9,272 nucleotides of DNA, taken from the NCBI GenBank assembly GCA_900554995.1, contig USJJ01000032.1, positions 1-9,272 on the forward strand. Reading direction: 5' to 3'. The notes under the pieces are model-generated. The model searched no databases, had not been told where the DNA came from, and saw only the letters and a program-made list of their open reading frames with translations. The position numbers were made by a program, and so were the translations under genes. This DNA is from an uncultured Ruminococcus sp. (GTDB lineage Bacteria; Bacillota; Clostridia; Oscillospirales; Acutalibacteraceae). Numbering within the stretch: the first letter of the stretch is position 1; the number at the start of each line of letters is the position of its first letter. Shown piece after piece: positions 1-6,921 of the stretch.

Positions 1-567
1 GATTCTGACCTTGTCGCCGTTTTTGAGTCCGCAGGCATTTGCGTCGTCGGTGTCAATGTGCATTGCAAGGGCATACTTGGGGCTTACTCTTACAACAACG
101 TCGCCGAAGATGAGCGAACGGTCGTTTGAATCAATCTTTACGGAAACGATTTCCTTATCCTTGATACCGAACTTCTCGGCATCCTCGGGGGTTGCGTGAA
201 TGTGACGCTTTGCAACGATAACGCCCTCGCTGATCTCAACCTCACCTGCGGGACCTACGAGCTTGCAAGCGCCGCTGCCTGCGATATCTCCTGACTCACG
301 GCAGGGTGCGTTAACACCGATTGAACGTGCGTCGGAAGCTGAAAGCTCAACCTGAGTCTCGGGACGAACAGGTCCGAGAATCGAAACGGCAGGGAAGCTG
401 CTCTTGGGACCGATAACCTGAACTCTCTCGTTCGATGCGAACTGACCCGGCTGAGAAAGATCCTTCTTCTTTGTAAGCTCATATCCCTTGCCGAAGAGAG
501 TTTCGAGAACCTCCTGAGTGACATGAACGTGACGTGCCGATGTTTCAACTAAAACCTTGTTTGACAT
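1..567 (-). CDS. pduL: PduL-family phosphate acyltransferase (phosphotransacetylase), 3' end cut by the window edge
   Basis: This enzyme transfers an acyl group between CoA and phosphate (acetyl-CoA or propanoyl-CoA to acyl-phosphate), the step before acetate kinase makes ATP. Reading minus-strand from the ATG at 567-565, 189 codons stay open to position 1. The PduL family usually has about 210 residues, so roughly the last 20-25 are missing. Seen: ARHVHV near residues 11-16, KRHIHATPEDAEKFG near 120-134, and AMHIDTDDANACGL near 168-181. The paired His motifs and the MHIDTDEAN-type segment are hallmarks of the family's duplicated beta-barrel and zinc site. A GTGAGG ribosome site (complement of 577-582) lies about 9 nt before the ATG, and a promoter stands at 604-632. 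The protein begins directly with MSNKVLVETS, with no N-terminal encapsulation helix, which suggests a cytosolic housekeeping enzyme rather than a microcompartment one. Acetyl-CoA as the main substrate is inferred. Family assignment is secure. Confidence 0.94.
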   Translation of the reverse strand, partial: MSNKVLVETSARHVHVTQEVLETLFGKGYELTKKKDLSQPGQFASNERVQVIGPKSSFPAVSILGPVRPETQVELSASDARSIGVNAPCRESGDIAGSGACKLVGPAGEVEISEGVIVAKRHIHATPEDAEKFGIKDKEIVSVKIDSNDRSLIFGDVVVRVSPKYALAMHIDTDDANACGLKNGDKVRI

Positions 568-603
568 TGTTATTAACCTCACTTTTAATGGTTTCCGTTG
601 ATT

Positions 604-632
604 ATTATAAGACATAATTTTTCAAAATGCAA
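604..632 (-). promoter_or_regulatory. Sigma-A type promoter for pduL
   Basis: On the minus strand, TTGCAT (complement of 627-632) is followed after exactly 17 bases by a perfect TATAAT (complement of 604-609). The expected transcription start is near 597, which gives a leader of about 30 nt that contains the GTGAGG ribosome site. The surroundings are AT-rich. A perfect -10 box with ideal spacing suits a strongly expressed central-metabolism gene. Confidence 0.82.
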
Positions 633-670
633 CAGTTTTTGACTATTCTGTTAAATTGCGTTTCAGGGTA

Positions 671-699
671 TTGATTTAAGCATTAAATTGAAGTATAAT
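671..699 (+). promoter_or_regulatory. Sigma-A type promoter for the membrane-protein operon
   Basis: TTGATT at 671-676 and a perfect TATAAT at 694-699 are separated by 17 bases. Transcription should begin near 706, about 27 nt before the ATG at 733. This promoter is back to back with the pduL promoter; the two -35 boxes are 38 bp apart. It also shows that an in-frame TTG at 688, inside the promoter, cannot be the start codon of the downstream gene. Confidence 0.8.
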
Positions 700-722
700 T
701 TAAACTCAGAAATAATGTTTGT

Positions 723-728
723 AAGGTG
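723..728 (+). promoter_or_regulatory. Ribosome binding site deciding the start at 733
   Basis: AAGGTG lies just upstream of the ATG at 733, with about 6 nt between AAGG and the start codon. The earlier in-frame candidates, TTG at 688 and ATG at 715, lack a purine-rich site. They also lie upstream of, or only about 9 nt after, the predicted transcription start near 706. Confidence 0.7.
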
Positions 729-732
729 CGCT

Positions 733-1386
733 ATGAAGAAAAAGACTTTAAATAAAATCCCGAAATTGCCGAAAGCGGTTCAGATCACGTGGTATGTTTG
801 CCGCGGACTGCTGTTTGTCTGGGGAGCGGTGATGCTCTTCACAGGATACACAACCGAGTTCTTGGAGGCAATGTTCGCCATAATTTTCACATTCCTTTGG
901 GATCTCTTTCAGCTCCTCGGCGGAAAGACGTTCATAACCCTTGTGCCGCATAGGGTACAGACAATGCTGAACCTTTTGATCTGTTTCGGCGTTGTTGTCG
1001 GTTCAACGATCAACAAATTCACGACATTTGAGCACATCGACATTCCCGAGCACTTCTTTGCGGGATATATTGCCGCCGCAGGCAGCTACGAGCTGGCGGT
1101 TATAATTCAGAGCAGACAGCCGAAAGACAAAAAGCTGAGCCCTGCGCTGGCGGCGATGTTCGGTCTTGCCTTTTCCGTTATGCTTCTGACAGGCTGGGAA
1201 TTTTACGAATTTACTATGGACAGGCTCTACGGGCTCAATTTGCAGCGTTCGGGCTTCAACACCGAGGCGGGATTGATTGATACGATGACCGACCTGATAA
1301 TCGGTGCGGCGGGAGCGCTGACGGGTATGTTTATAACCGCATTCTCAAAGGCGGGATATTTTAAAAAGAAGGACAAAAAGAAATGA
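733..1386 (+). CDS. Polytopic membrane protein, YjdF/DUF2238-like
   Basis: A 217-residue integral membrane protein of unknown function. Hydrophobic segments lie at about residues 20-38, 44-63, 76-94, 105-127, 138-160 and 184-206, giving about six predicted helices. The N-terminus (MKKKTLNKIPKLPK) and C-terminus (KKKDKKK) are lysine-rich, which favours both ends being cytoplasmic. Polar residues buried in or near the helices look like conserved signatures: IPEHFF (102-109), GWEFYEF (154-160) and DTMTDLIIGAAGAL (183-196). The spacing of the WE..EF and DTM.D...GA motifs recalls the YjdF/DUF2238 family, but I recognise this by pattern only. Acidic residues and a His within the membrane could bind a metal or proton; that is a guess. 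The start at 733 is chosen on its ribosome site and on the promoter at 671-699. The stop overlaps the next small gene in an ATGA junction, so the two are probably translationally coupled. Confidence 0.85.
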   Translation: MKKKTLNKIPKLPKAVQITWYVCRGLLFVWGAVMLFTGYTTEFLEAMFAIIFTFLWDLFQLLGGKTFITLVPHRVQTMLNLLICFGVVVGSTINKFTTFEHIDIPEHFFAGYIAAAGSYELAVIIQSRQPKDKKLSPALAAMFGLAFSVMLLTGWEFYEFTMDRLYGLNLQRSGFNTEAGLIDTMTDLIIGAAGALTGMFITAFSKAGYFKKKDKKK

Positions 1387-1478
1387 ACAGAAACACGACG
1401 AAAATAATTGCGCTTGTTCTTGCGGGATTGATGATCCTCGGTTCTCTGACGGGAATCATTACCACTCTGCTTCATTGA
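1383..1478 (+). CDS. 31-residue single-span membrane peptide
   Basis: A very short open frame that begins inside the stop codon of the membrane protein before it (ATGA, 4 nt overlap) and ends with TGA at 1476-1478. The product starts MNRNTTK, a polar basic N-terminus. A continuous hydrophobic stretch of about 20 residues follows (IIALVLAGLMILGSL, then TGIITTL), and it ends LLH. That is the shape of a small one-helix membrane protein with its N-terminus inside. The architecture resembles the mini-proteins annotated as DUF4044/Prli42 in Firmicutes (about 31 residues, basic start, one helix with a Leu-Ser-x-x-x-Gly-type region), but the resemblance is weak and from memory. Tight overlap suggests coupling to the membrane protein, perhaps as a partner subunit. 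There is no separate promoter; the ribosome site would have to be the AAGAAGGACAAA stretch around 1367-1378 or re-initiation. Function unknown. Confidence 0.62.
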   Translation: MNRNTTKIIALVLAGLMILGSLTGIITTLLH

Positions 1479-1503
1479 CAGAAAGCGGACAATTTGATAA
1501 AAT
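1475..1503 (+). promoter_or_regulatory. Sigma-A type promoter for the CHAP gene
   Basis: A perfect TTGACA (1475-1480) and TAAAAT (1498-1503) are separated by 17 bases. The -35 box overlaps the TGA stop of the 31-residue gene. Transcription should start near 1510, leaving about 30 nt of leader that includes AGGAAGG at 1522-1528. No terminator separates this promoter from the upstream genes, so read-through from 671-699 may add to expression. Confidence 0.8.
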
Positions 1504-1539
1504 ATACTTATATAAATTTACAGGAAGGAATGGTCGTAA

Positions 1540-3468
1540 GTGATAAAAACCGGAGTTAAACGCATCGGCGCAGCCGTTATGGTTATTGCGCTCTGCTTCT
1601 GCATTGCCTTTGAGGCGTCGGCTGCCGGTTATCCCGACTATTATCCGAACACACACAGAAACACAGGCTCGCATATTGCAGATCTGATCGGTGTCGCAAA
1701 AACCCAGCTCGGCTATACCGAGCTTGACAGCGCAGGCAATCCGATATCATCTTCGAGCGACGGCGGATACACAAAATACGGCGCATCGTTCGGAGAGCCG
1801 AACGGCGCATGGTGCGCATACTTCATTTCCTGGTGCGCTTCACAGGCGGGAATCCCGTCGTCAATCGTGCCCCGTCTGGGCAACTGCGGATCGCTGACCG
1901 ATTGGTATCAAAGCCGGTCGATCTATTATTCACGCTCCTCGGGCTATGTGCCGAAGCCGGGCGATATGGTTTTCTTCAATTGGGACGGCGGTTCGGGCGC
2001 ACAGCATATCGGTATCGTTACCGGCGTTTCGGGCGGAAGTCTCTTTACGATCGAGGGAAACACGGGCGGCGATGAGGGCTATATGTGCAACGGCAGGACG
2101 AGAGAGCTTCACGGTTCATATATTCTCGGCTACGGAGTGCCGAAGTACAACGATGCGGCTACATATGTCGGTTCATATTCGTTTGCGGCGTCAGTCTCGT
2201 CGGCGAGTGCGTCACGCTCCGATTCCACGGTTTATTCGAGGGATAATCTTTCGGTTGTCACGACATCCGCAAGCGATATAACCTCGGTCAACGCAACGCT
2301 CAACGGCTCGGTTAACAACAACGGCGGACATTATATTTCGGCGGCGGGCTTCTATTTCGGCTCGGACAAGAATAAACTCGAAAAATATTCCGTTGTTTCG
2401 GGAACATCGGCAAAGACCGTCAGTCTCACGATGAATGTTGAGAAAAAGGCAGGCAAGCTCACCCCGAACACAACATATTATTACAGAGCCTATGTCACAA
2501 TCAACGGCAACCTGTTCACGGGACCGATGTATGCGGTTGTGACCGTCAGCGATAAGCCTCAGCAGCTTGTACTCAGCGAAACCTCGGTAAATGTCGGAGT
2601 CGGACAGACTGCGGAAATTATGTGGGCGCAGCTTCCCGTCGGCTCAACCGACAAGGGTGTTACATGGACCTCATCGGATCCGAGTGTTGCCGTGATCAGC
2701 AGCGACGGTATAATCACCGGTATGGGCTACGGCAGGGTTACCCTCACGGGAACGACAAATTACGGCTCGGCTTTCTCCTCGGTTGACGTAAACGTTCTGA
2801 TCGGCAAGCCGCAGAACATCAGGCTGACCAATATATCGAAGAACGAGATCGGCATAAGCTGGGATAAGGTTGATAAGGCGAAGGGCTACATCATCTACCG
2901 TTGCGAGACCTCGGACGGAAAATATAAGGAGCACAAAAAGCTCGGCGGAAACGAGACAAGCTACGTCGACAAGGATGTTAAAGAGGGCCGGAGATATTAC
3001 TACAAGTTCAAAACCCTTGCCGAAAAGGATAAGTACGACAGCGATATAACGGACATAATGTATATCACGGCGAAGCTCCCGGCGCCGCAGATTTCAAAGG
3101 CACAAAACGATGAAAACGGATTTGCCAAGCTGAGCTGGAAAAAGGTTGACGGAGCGGAGAAATACGTTGTTTACCGTTCCCGCTCGGAGGACGGAGTTTA
3201 TATTGCAATAAGCGATGTAAGAGGCACGGAATTTACGGACTTCTCGGCGGATCACTCGGGCGAATATTTCTACAAGGTGGTCGCTTTTGCCGCAAATGAA
3301 AAGGCGACAAGCTCGTTCTCGGGAATTGCGTCGGTCGATGTCAGCTCCGCCTACGCCGACAATGATCAGATTGAAACGGTAAAGGTCATTGAACGCCAAC
3401 GTGAAAAGTTCTTTGACGAGAAAAACCCATTCATAACAAGAACGGGATTTATCAATATAGCCATATAA
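1540..3468 (+). CDS. Secreted CHAP-domain protein with Fn3 and Ig-like repeats (putative peptidoglycan hydrolase)
   Basis: A 642-residue exported protein. Residues 1-29 are a signal peptide: basic MIKTGVKR, a hydrophobic core AAVMVIALCFCIAF, then EASAAG with likely cleavage near 28-30. A CHAP domain covers about 45-203, with catalytic Cys92 in GAWCAYFISWC, His156 in AQHIGIV and Glu172/Asn174 in TIEGN. CHAP enzymes are Cys amidases or endopeptidases that cut peptidoglycan. Next come an Fn3-like module (about 238-337), a Big2-type bacterial Ig domain (about 342-420, with TWTSSDPSVAVISSDGIITG), and two related Fn3 domains (about 424-512 and 514-603) sharing SWxKVDxAxxYxxYR. The tail (604-642) is charged, and no sortase motif, terminal helix or lysine-rich anchor is seen, so it is probably released or held non-covalently. 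The start is GTG; AGGAAGG lies 11 nt upstream, and the next in-frame Met (residue 14) would remove the signal n-region. It has its own promoter and terminator, so it is probably monocistronic. A role in wall turnover or cell separation is inferred; the exact bond cut is unknown. Confidence 0.9.
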   Translation: MIKTGVKRIGAAVMVIALCFCIAFEASAAGYPDYYPNTHRNTGSHIADLIGVAKTQLGYTELDSAGNPISSSSDGGYTKYGASFGEPNGAWCAYFISWCASQAGIPSSIVPRLGNCGSLTDWYQSRSIYYSRSSGYVPKPGDMVFFNWDGGSGAQHIGIVTGVSGGSLFTIEGNTGGDEGYMCNGRTRELHGSYILGYGVPKYNDAATYVGSYSFAASVSSASASRSDSTVYSRDNLSVVTTSASDITSVNATLNGSVNNNGGHYISAAGFYFGSDKNKLEKYSVVSGTSAKTVSLTMNVEKKAGKLTPNTTYYYRAYVTINGNLFTGPMYAVVTVSDKPQQLVLSETSVNVGVGQTAEIMWAQLPVGSTDKGVTWTSSDPSVAVISSDGIITGMGYGRVTLTGTTNYGSAFSSVDVNVLIGKPQNIRLTNISKNEIGISWDKVDKAKGYIIYRCETSDGKYKEHKKLGGNETSYVDKDVKEGRRYYYKFKTLAEKDKYDSDITDIMYITAKLPAPQISKAQNDENGFAKLSWKKVDGAEKYVVYRSRSEDGVYIAISDVRGTEFTDFSADHSGEYFYKVVAFAANEKATSSFSGIASVDVSSAYADNDQIETVKVIERQREKFFDEKNPFITRTGFINIAI

Positions 3469-3474
3469 ATCGGA

Positions 3475-3509
3475 CGGCAGTACCTTTCGTGGTACTGCCG
3501 AATTTTTTT
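3475..3509 (+). terminator. Rho-independent terminator after the CHAP gene
   Basis: A perfect 10-bp stem, CGGCAGTACC (3475-3484) pairing with GGTACTGCCG (3491-3500), encloses a TTTCGT loop. AA and a run of seven T (3503-3509) follow. It begins 6 nt after the CHAP stop codon. No A-run precedes the stem, so it should work only in the forward direction. It isolates the CHAP unit from addBA. Confidence 0.95.
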
Positions 3510-3514
3510 ATTTA

Positions 3515-3543
3515 TTGCTTTTATATTTAAAGTATTATATAAT
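3515..3543 (+). promoter_or_regulatory. Sigma-A type promoter for addBA
   Basis: TTGCTT at 3515-3520 and a perfect TATAAT at 3538-3543 have a 17-base spacer. The -35 box starts 5 nt after the terminator's T-run. Transcription should begin near 3550, about 27 nt before the addB ATG. I see no LexA-like palindrome here, so the sequence gives no sign of SOS control. Confidence 0.78.
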
Positions 3544-3576
3544 TGTAATATTGATTAATACGCTCGGAGGGAAAAT

Positions 3577-6500
3577 ATGCTCAGGCTTGTAACGGGACGG
3601 ATCGGAAGCGGAAAAACTACCCGCATTTACAATGAAATACAAAGCAGGATTGCCCGTGGCGGGGAGGTAACGCTCATCGTGCCCGAGCAGTATTCTTTCC
3701 ACACGGAGAAGAAAATGCTTGAACTGCTCGGCGAAAAGGGGGCGGACAGCGTCAATGTTGTCAGTTTTTCTTTTCTTGCCGAGAATCTGTTGAAAAAATA
3801 CGGGCTTAATTCAAAAAAGGCGCTTGACGACAGCACAAGGGCGATGCTTATGAGCGTTGCGCTTGATGAAATCGGCGATGATCTCAAGCTGTATTCACGT
3901 CACAGATACAGCTCCGCCGTTATAATGCAGATGCTGAAAACGATAAAGGAATTTCGCCAGTGCTCCGTAACTCCCGAGCTGATTGAACAGACTCTCGGCA
4001 AAATGGAGCCGTCCCTGCTTCGTGATAAGCTCGAAGAGATTTTACTTATTGACAGGACGTATTCGGCGATTGTTTCTCAAAATTATTTTGACGACGAATG
4101 TGCGCTTGATATTTTGTGCGGCGTTCTTGACAAATACAGGAATTTTGACGGTGCGCAGGTGTTTGTTGACGGATTCCGTGGATTCACGGCTCAGGAATAT
4201 GCAGTGCTTGAGAGGATTACGGCGCAGGCGGACGAGACGTGGGTCACTCTTTGCACGGACGAGAGCAACGATCCGTTCGGAGTTTTTGCACACACGCTGA
4301 GGACGAAAAGAAACCTCATCCGCAGGGCAAGGGCGTGCGGAGCCGAGGTCGCACCGCCGATTCGTATCACACGGTCGGATGAAATCAATCCCGAGCTTGA
4401 GGCGCTCGAGGAAAACCTTTACGAGGGCGAAATTACGCCGTATGAGAGCGAGACGGAAAAGATTGTTCTTTGCTCCGCCGAGGACTTTGAAAGCGAATGT
4501 GAATTTGTCGCCTGCACGGTGAAGAGACTGATCAGAACCGAGGGCATAAGATGCCGTGAAATTGCGATCATTTCAAGGAGCGAAAGCAATTATTCAAGGC
4601 AGATCCGCTCTGCGCTGATAAAGAACGGCGTGCCTGTTTTTGAGGATAAAAGGCAGCCGATAACCTCCGAACCGCTGATTGAATTTGTCAGGAGTGCAAT
4701 TGAAATCGGCTCGACGGGGTTTTCAACGGACGCATTGATGCGCCTTGCAAAGACGGGACTGACCGATCTTTCAATCGAAGAAATTTCCGACATTGAAAAT
4801 TATGCCCTTATGTGGCAGATAAACGGCAGAAAGTGGCTCGACGAATGGACGGCGCACCCGAACGGGCTCGGCGAGAAGATGCTTGAAGAGAATATAAATG
4901 AGCTTCAGCGGCTGAATGAAATAAGAGTTCGGCTTGTCTCTCCGCTGCAAAGGTTCAGGGTAAAGCTGAAGGAATTTACCGCACTTGAGGCGGCGCAGGC
5001 GATATATCATCTGCTTGCGGATATGAATGTTGCTGAAAATCTGAAAAAGCTCGCGGTTGATCTTAACAACCGTTCACAGCCCGAGCTTGCCTCGGAGCAG
5101 AACAGAATATGGAATCTTTTGATGGAGATGCTCGACAGGGTGGCGGATTCGCTTGAGGGAGTTAGGCTCAGCACCTCAAGGTTCAGGGATCTTTTCGATC
5201 TGCTGATCTCGACATATTCGCTCGGAAACCTGCCGCAGGGTCTTGACGAGATAACGATCGGCAGTGCCGACAGGGTTAAAACGAGCGCACCGAGGGTTGT
5301 TTTTGCCGTCGGTATGAACGACGGAGTTTTTCCGATGATTCCAAATTCAAGCGGAATATTCTCGGAAAATGACCGCCGCACGCTTGCCGAATTTGAACTG
5401 AAAACCGACGACAGCTACGAGGAGAAGATGATGGAGGAGCGGTTTATTGCTTACAGCACGCTTCTCTCAACCTCGGACAGACTGTATGTAACATATCTCA
5501 GAAAGGACATAAACGGCGCTCAGGCGTCCCCGTCCGAGATTGTAACGCAGATCAGGAAAATCTTCCCGAAGGTCAGGCTTGTTGACACCGTGTGCACGGA
5601 CGATATGGAGTATATCGAGAGCAAGGAGTCGGCATTTGACGTTATGGCAAGGCTCACGGCAAACGGCGGAGCTCTGCACAGCACGCTTGAAAGCTATTTT
5701 GAGGCTCAGCCGGAGTATGCGGGCAGACTTGCCGCTCTCAGGAGAAGTATCAAAAAGGGTGAGATGAGAATTGACGATCACGAAACGGCGACAAGGCTGT
5801 TCGGGCTGAATATGTATATGTCGGCGTCGAGAACCGAGGTTTACCACAAATGCCCGTTTGAGTATTTCTGCAAATACGGGCTGAATGCACAGCCGAGAAA
5901 GACCGCCGAGCTTGACCCGATGCAAAAGGGTACGGCGATACACTATATTCTTGAAAAGCTGATTTCCGCATACGGAAGCGACGGTCTGACGGCAATGGAG
6001 AAGCCGGAGCGTGACAGGTGCGTTATAGATATTCTCGAGGATTATTTTAAAGAGAACCTGACTGCGGGCGAGGAGATGGGCGAGAGGTTCGATTATCTCT
6101 TCCGCCAGCTCGGGCTTATAGTCTGCGAGGTTGTTGACAGGCTCGTTGCCGAATTCGAAAACAGCGATTTTGTGCCCGTTGCTTTCGAGCTGAGCATAGA
6201 CAATGACGGCGAGGTCGGCACATACGACATACCTCTTCCCGACGGAGGAATGCTGAAGCTCAAGGGCTCGGTTGACCGTGTTGATGTTGCGGAAATGAAC
6301 GGAACAACCTATGTCAGAGTTGTTGACTATAAATCAAGCGGAAAGAAATTTGATCTCAACGAGGTCTTTTACGGGCTGAATATGCAGATGCTCATCTATC
6401 TTTTTGCGATCTGGAAAAACGGATTCAGGGACTATAAAAACATCACCCCGGCGGGAATACTCTATATGCCCGTCAATGCGCCGTTTGTCGAAACCGAGCG

Positions 6501-6921
6501 TGACGAGGACAGCGCCGAGATTGAAAAGAAAAAGCTGAAGGGCGCAAAGATGAACGGAATGGTGCTCGACGACAGCCGTGTTATTTATATGATGGACAAC
6601 ACGGGCAGCGGCGTGCTTATCCCTGCGTCGATAAAGAAAGAGGGGGACTGCACGGGCACGCTGATTTCCCTCAAGCAGATGGATCTTCTGATGAAAAAAT
6701 GCGAAAGGATACTTGCAAAAATGGCGGTCGATCTCCACAACGGTGTGATCCCGATCAGACCCGCTCATTCAAATACAAGCCGGAGCCCGTATGAGGACGT
6801 CTGCAAATACTGTGACTATAAGGAGGTGTGCCTTGTTGATGAGGACACGCCGACCTTGGAAATAGAAAATCTGAAGCATACGGAGAGCTTGGCAAGACTG
6901 GGAGGTGAGGACGATGCCTGA
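3577..6921 (+). CDS. addB: ATP-dependent helicase/deoxyribonuclease subunit B (AddB)
   Basis: AddB is one half of the AddAB helicase-nuclease, which unwinds and resects double-strand DNA ends for RecA loading. Its nuclease cuts one strand, and the subunit is the one known to recognise Chi. The product is 1114 residues, close to the B. subtilis protein (about 1170). A Walker A motif, GRIGSGKT, sits at residues 7-14. The middle is a degenerate helicase fold lacking the standard motor motifs, as in the family. The C-terminal RecB-type nuclease shows H789 in GTAIHY, D900 in GSVDRVD, D917 and K919 in VVDYKSSG, and Q937 in NMQMLIYL. The expected 4Fe-4S ligands are C759 (YHKCPFEYF) with C1076, C1079 and C1085 (C-x2-C-x5-C). 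Every key residue is present. The start is ATG with GGAGGG 5 nt upstream. The 3' end overlaps addA by 8 nt, so the pair is one operon. Confidence 0.97.
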   Translation: MLRLVTGRIGSGKTTRIYNEIQSRIARGGEVTLIVPEQYSFHTEKKMLELLGEKGADSVNVVSFSFLAENLLKKYGLNSKKALDDSTRAMLMSVALDEIGDDLKLYSRHRYSSAVIMQMLKTIKEFRQCSVTPELIEQTLGKMEPSLLRDKLEEILLIDRTYSAIVSQNYFDDECALDILCGVLDKYRNFDGAQVFVDGFRGFTAQEYAVLERITAQADETWVTLCTDESNDPFGVFAHTLRTKRNLIRRARACGAEVAPPIRITRSDEINPELEALEENLYEGEITPYESETEKIVLCSAEDFESECEFVACTVKRLIRTEGIRCREIAIISRSESNYSRQIRSALIKNGVPVFEDKRQPITSEPLIEFVRSAIEIGSTGFSTDALMRLAKTGLTDLSIEEISDIENYALMWQINGRKWLDEWTAHPNGLGEKMLEENINELQRLNEIRVRLVSPLQRFRVKLKEFTALEAAQAIYHLLADMNVAENLKKLAVDLNNRSQPELASEQNRIWNLLMEMLDRVADSLEGVRLSTSRFRDLFDLLISTYSLGNLPQGLDEITIGSADRVKTSAPRVVFAVGMNDGVFPMIPNSSGIFSENDRRTLAEFELKTDDSYEEKMMEERFIAYSTLLSTSDRLYVTYLRKDINGAQASPSEIVTQIRKIFPKVRLVDTVCTDDMEYIESKESAFDVMARLTANGGALHSTLESYFEAQPEYAGRLAALRRSIKKGEMRIDDHETATRLFGLNMYMSASRTEVYHKCPFEYFCKYGLNAQPRKTAELDPMQKGTAIHYILEKLISAYGSDGLTAMEKPERDRCVIDILEDYFKENLTAGEEMGERFDYLFRQLGLIVCEVVDRLVAEFENSDFVPVAFELSIDNDGEVGTYDIPLPDGGMLKLKGSVDRVDVAEMNGTTYVRVVDYKSSGKKFDLNEVFYGLNMQMLIYLFAIWKNGFRDYKNITPAGILYMPVNAPFVETERDEDSAEIEKKKLKGAKMNGMVLDDSRVIYMMDNTGSGVLIPASIKKEGDCTGTLISLKQMDLLMKKCERILAKMAVDLHNGVIPIRPAHSNTSRSPYEDVCKYCDYKEVCLVDEDTPTLEIENLKHTESLARLGGEDDA
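6901..6910 (+). promoter_or_regulatory. Ribosome binding site for addA inside addB
   Basis: GGAGGTGAGG lies in the last codons of addB and ends 3 nt before the addA ATG; its GGAGGT core has a 7-nt spacing. It is a near-consensus Shine-Dalgarno site placed where ribosomes finishing addB will arrive, which supports coupled synthesis of the two subunits and fixes the addA start at 6914. Confidence 0.85.

Noticed and set aside
639..667. TTGACT at 639-644 as a -35 box for the membrane operon
   Set aside because: At 17 bp downstream the sequence is TTCAGG, not a -10 box; the promoter at 671-699 is far better.
688..732. N-terminal extension of the membrane protein from TTG at 688 or ATG at 715
   Set aside because: TTG 688 lies in the promoter, ATG 715 would have a leader of only about 9 nt without a ribosome site, and ATG 733 has AAGGTG at good spacing.
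1530..1559. Nine-codon frame from ATG 1530 upstream of the CHAP gene, possible leader peptide
   Set aside because: AGGAAGG ends only 1 nt before this ATG, which is too close for initiation, and the codons show no regulatory pattern.
1582..1602. Lipoprotein signal (Cys19 or Cys21 in the signal core)
   Set aside because: The residues before each Cys (IAL and LCF) do not fit a lipobox, and a normal signal-peptidase site ASAA follows.
1579..1620. Internal Met (residue 14) as the start of the CHAP protein
   Set aside because: It would delete the basic n-region of an otherwise complete signal peptide; GTG 1540 keeps it and has a ribosome site.
5467..5943. Long minus-strand open frame (158 codons) opposite addB
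   Set aside because: It is a shadow of addB: no ribosome site, no recognisable domain, and its composition follows the complement of addB codons.
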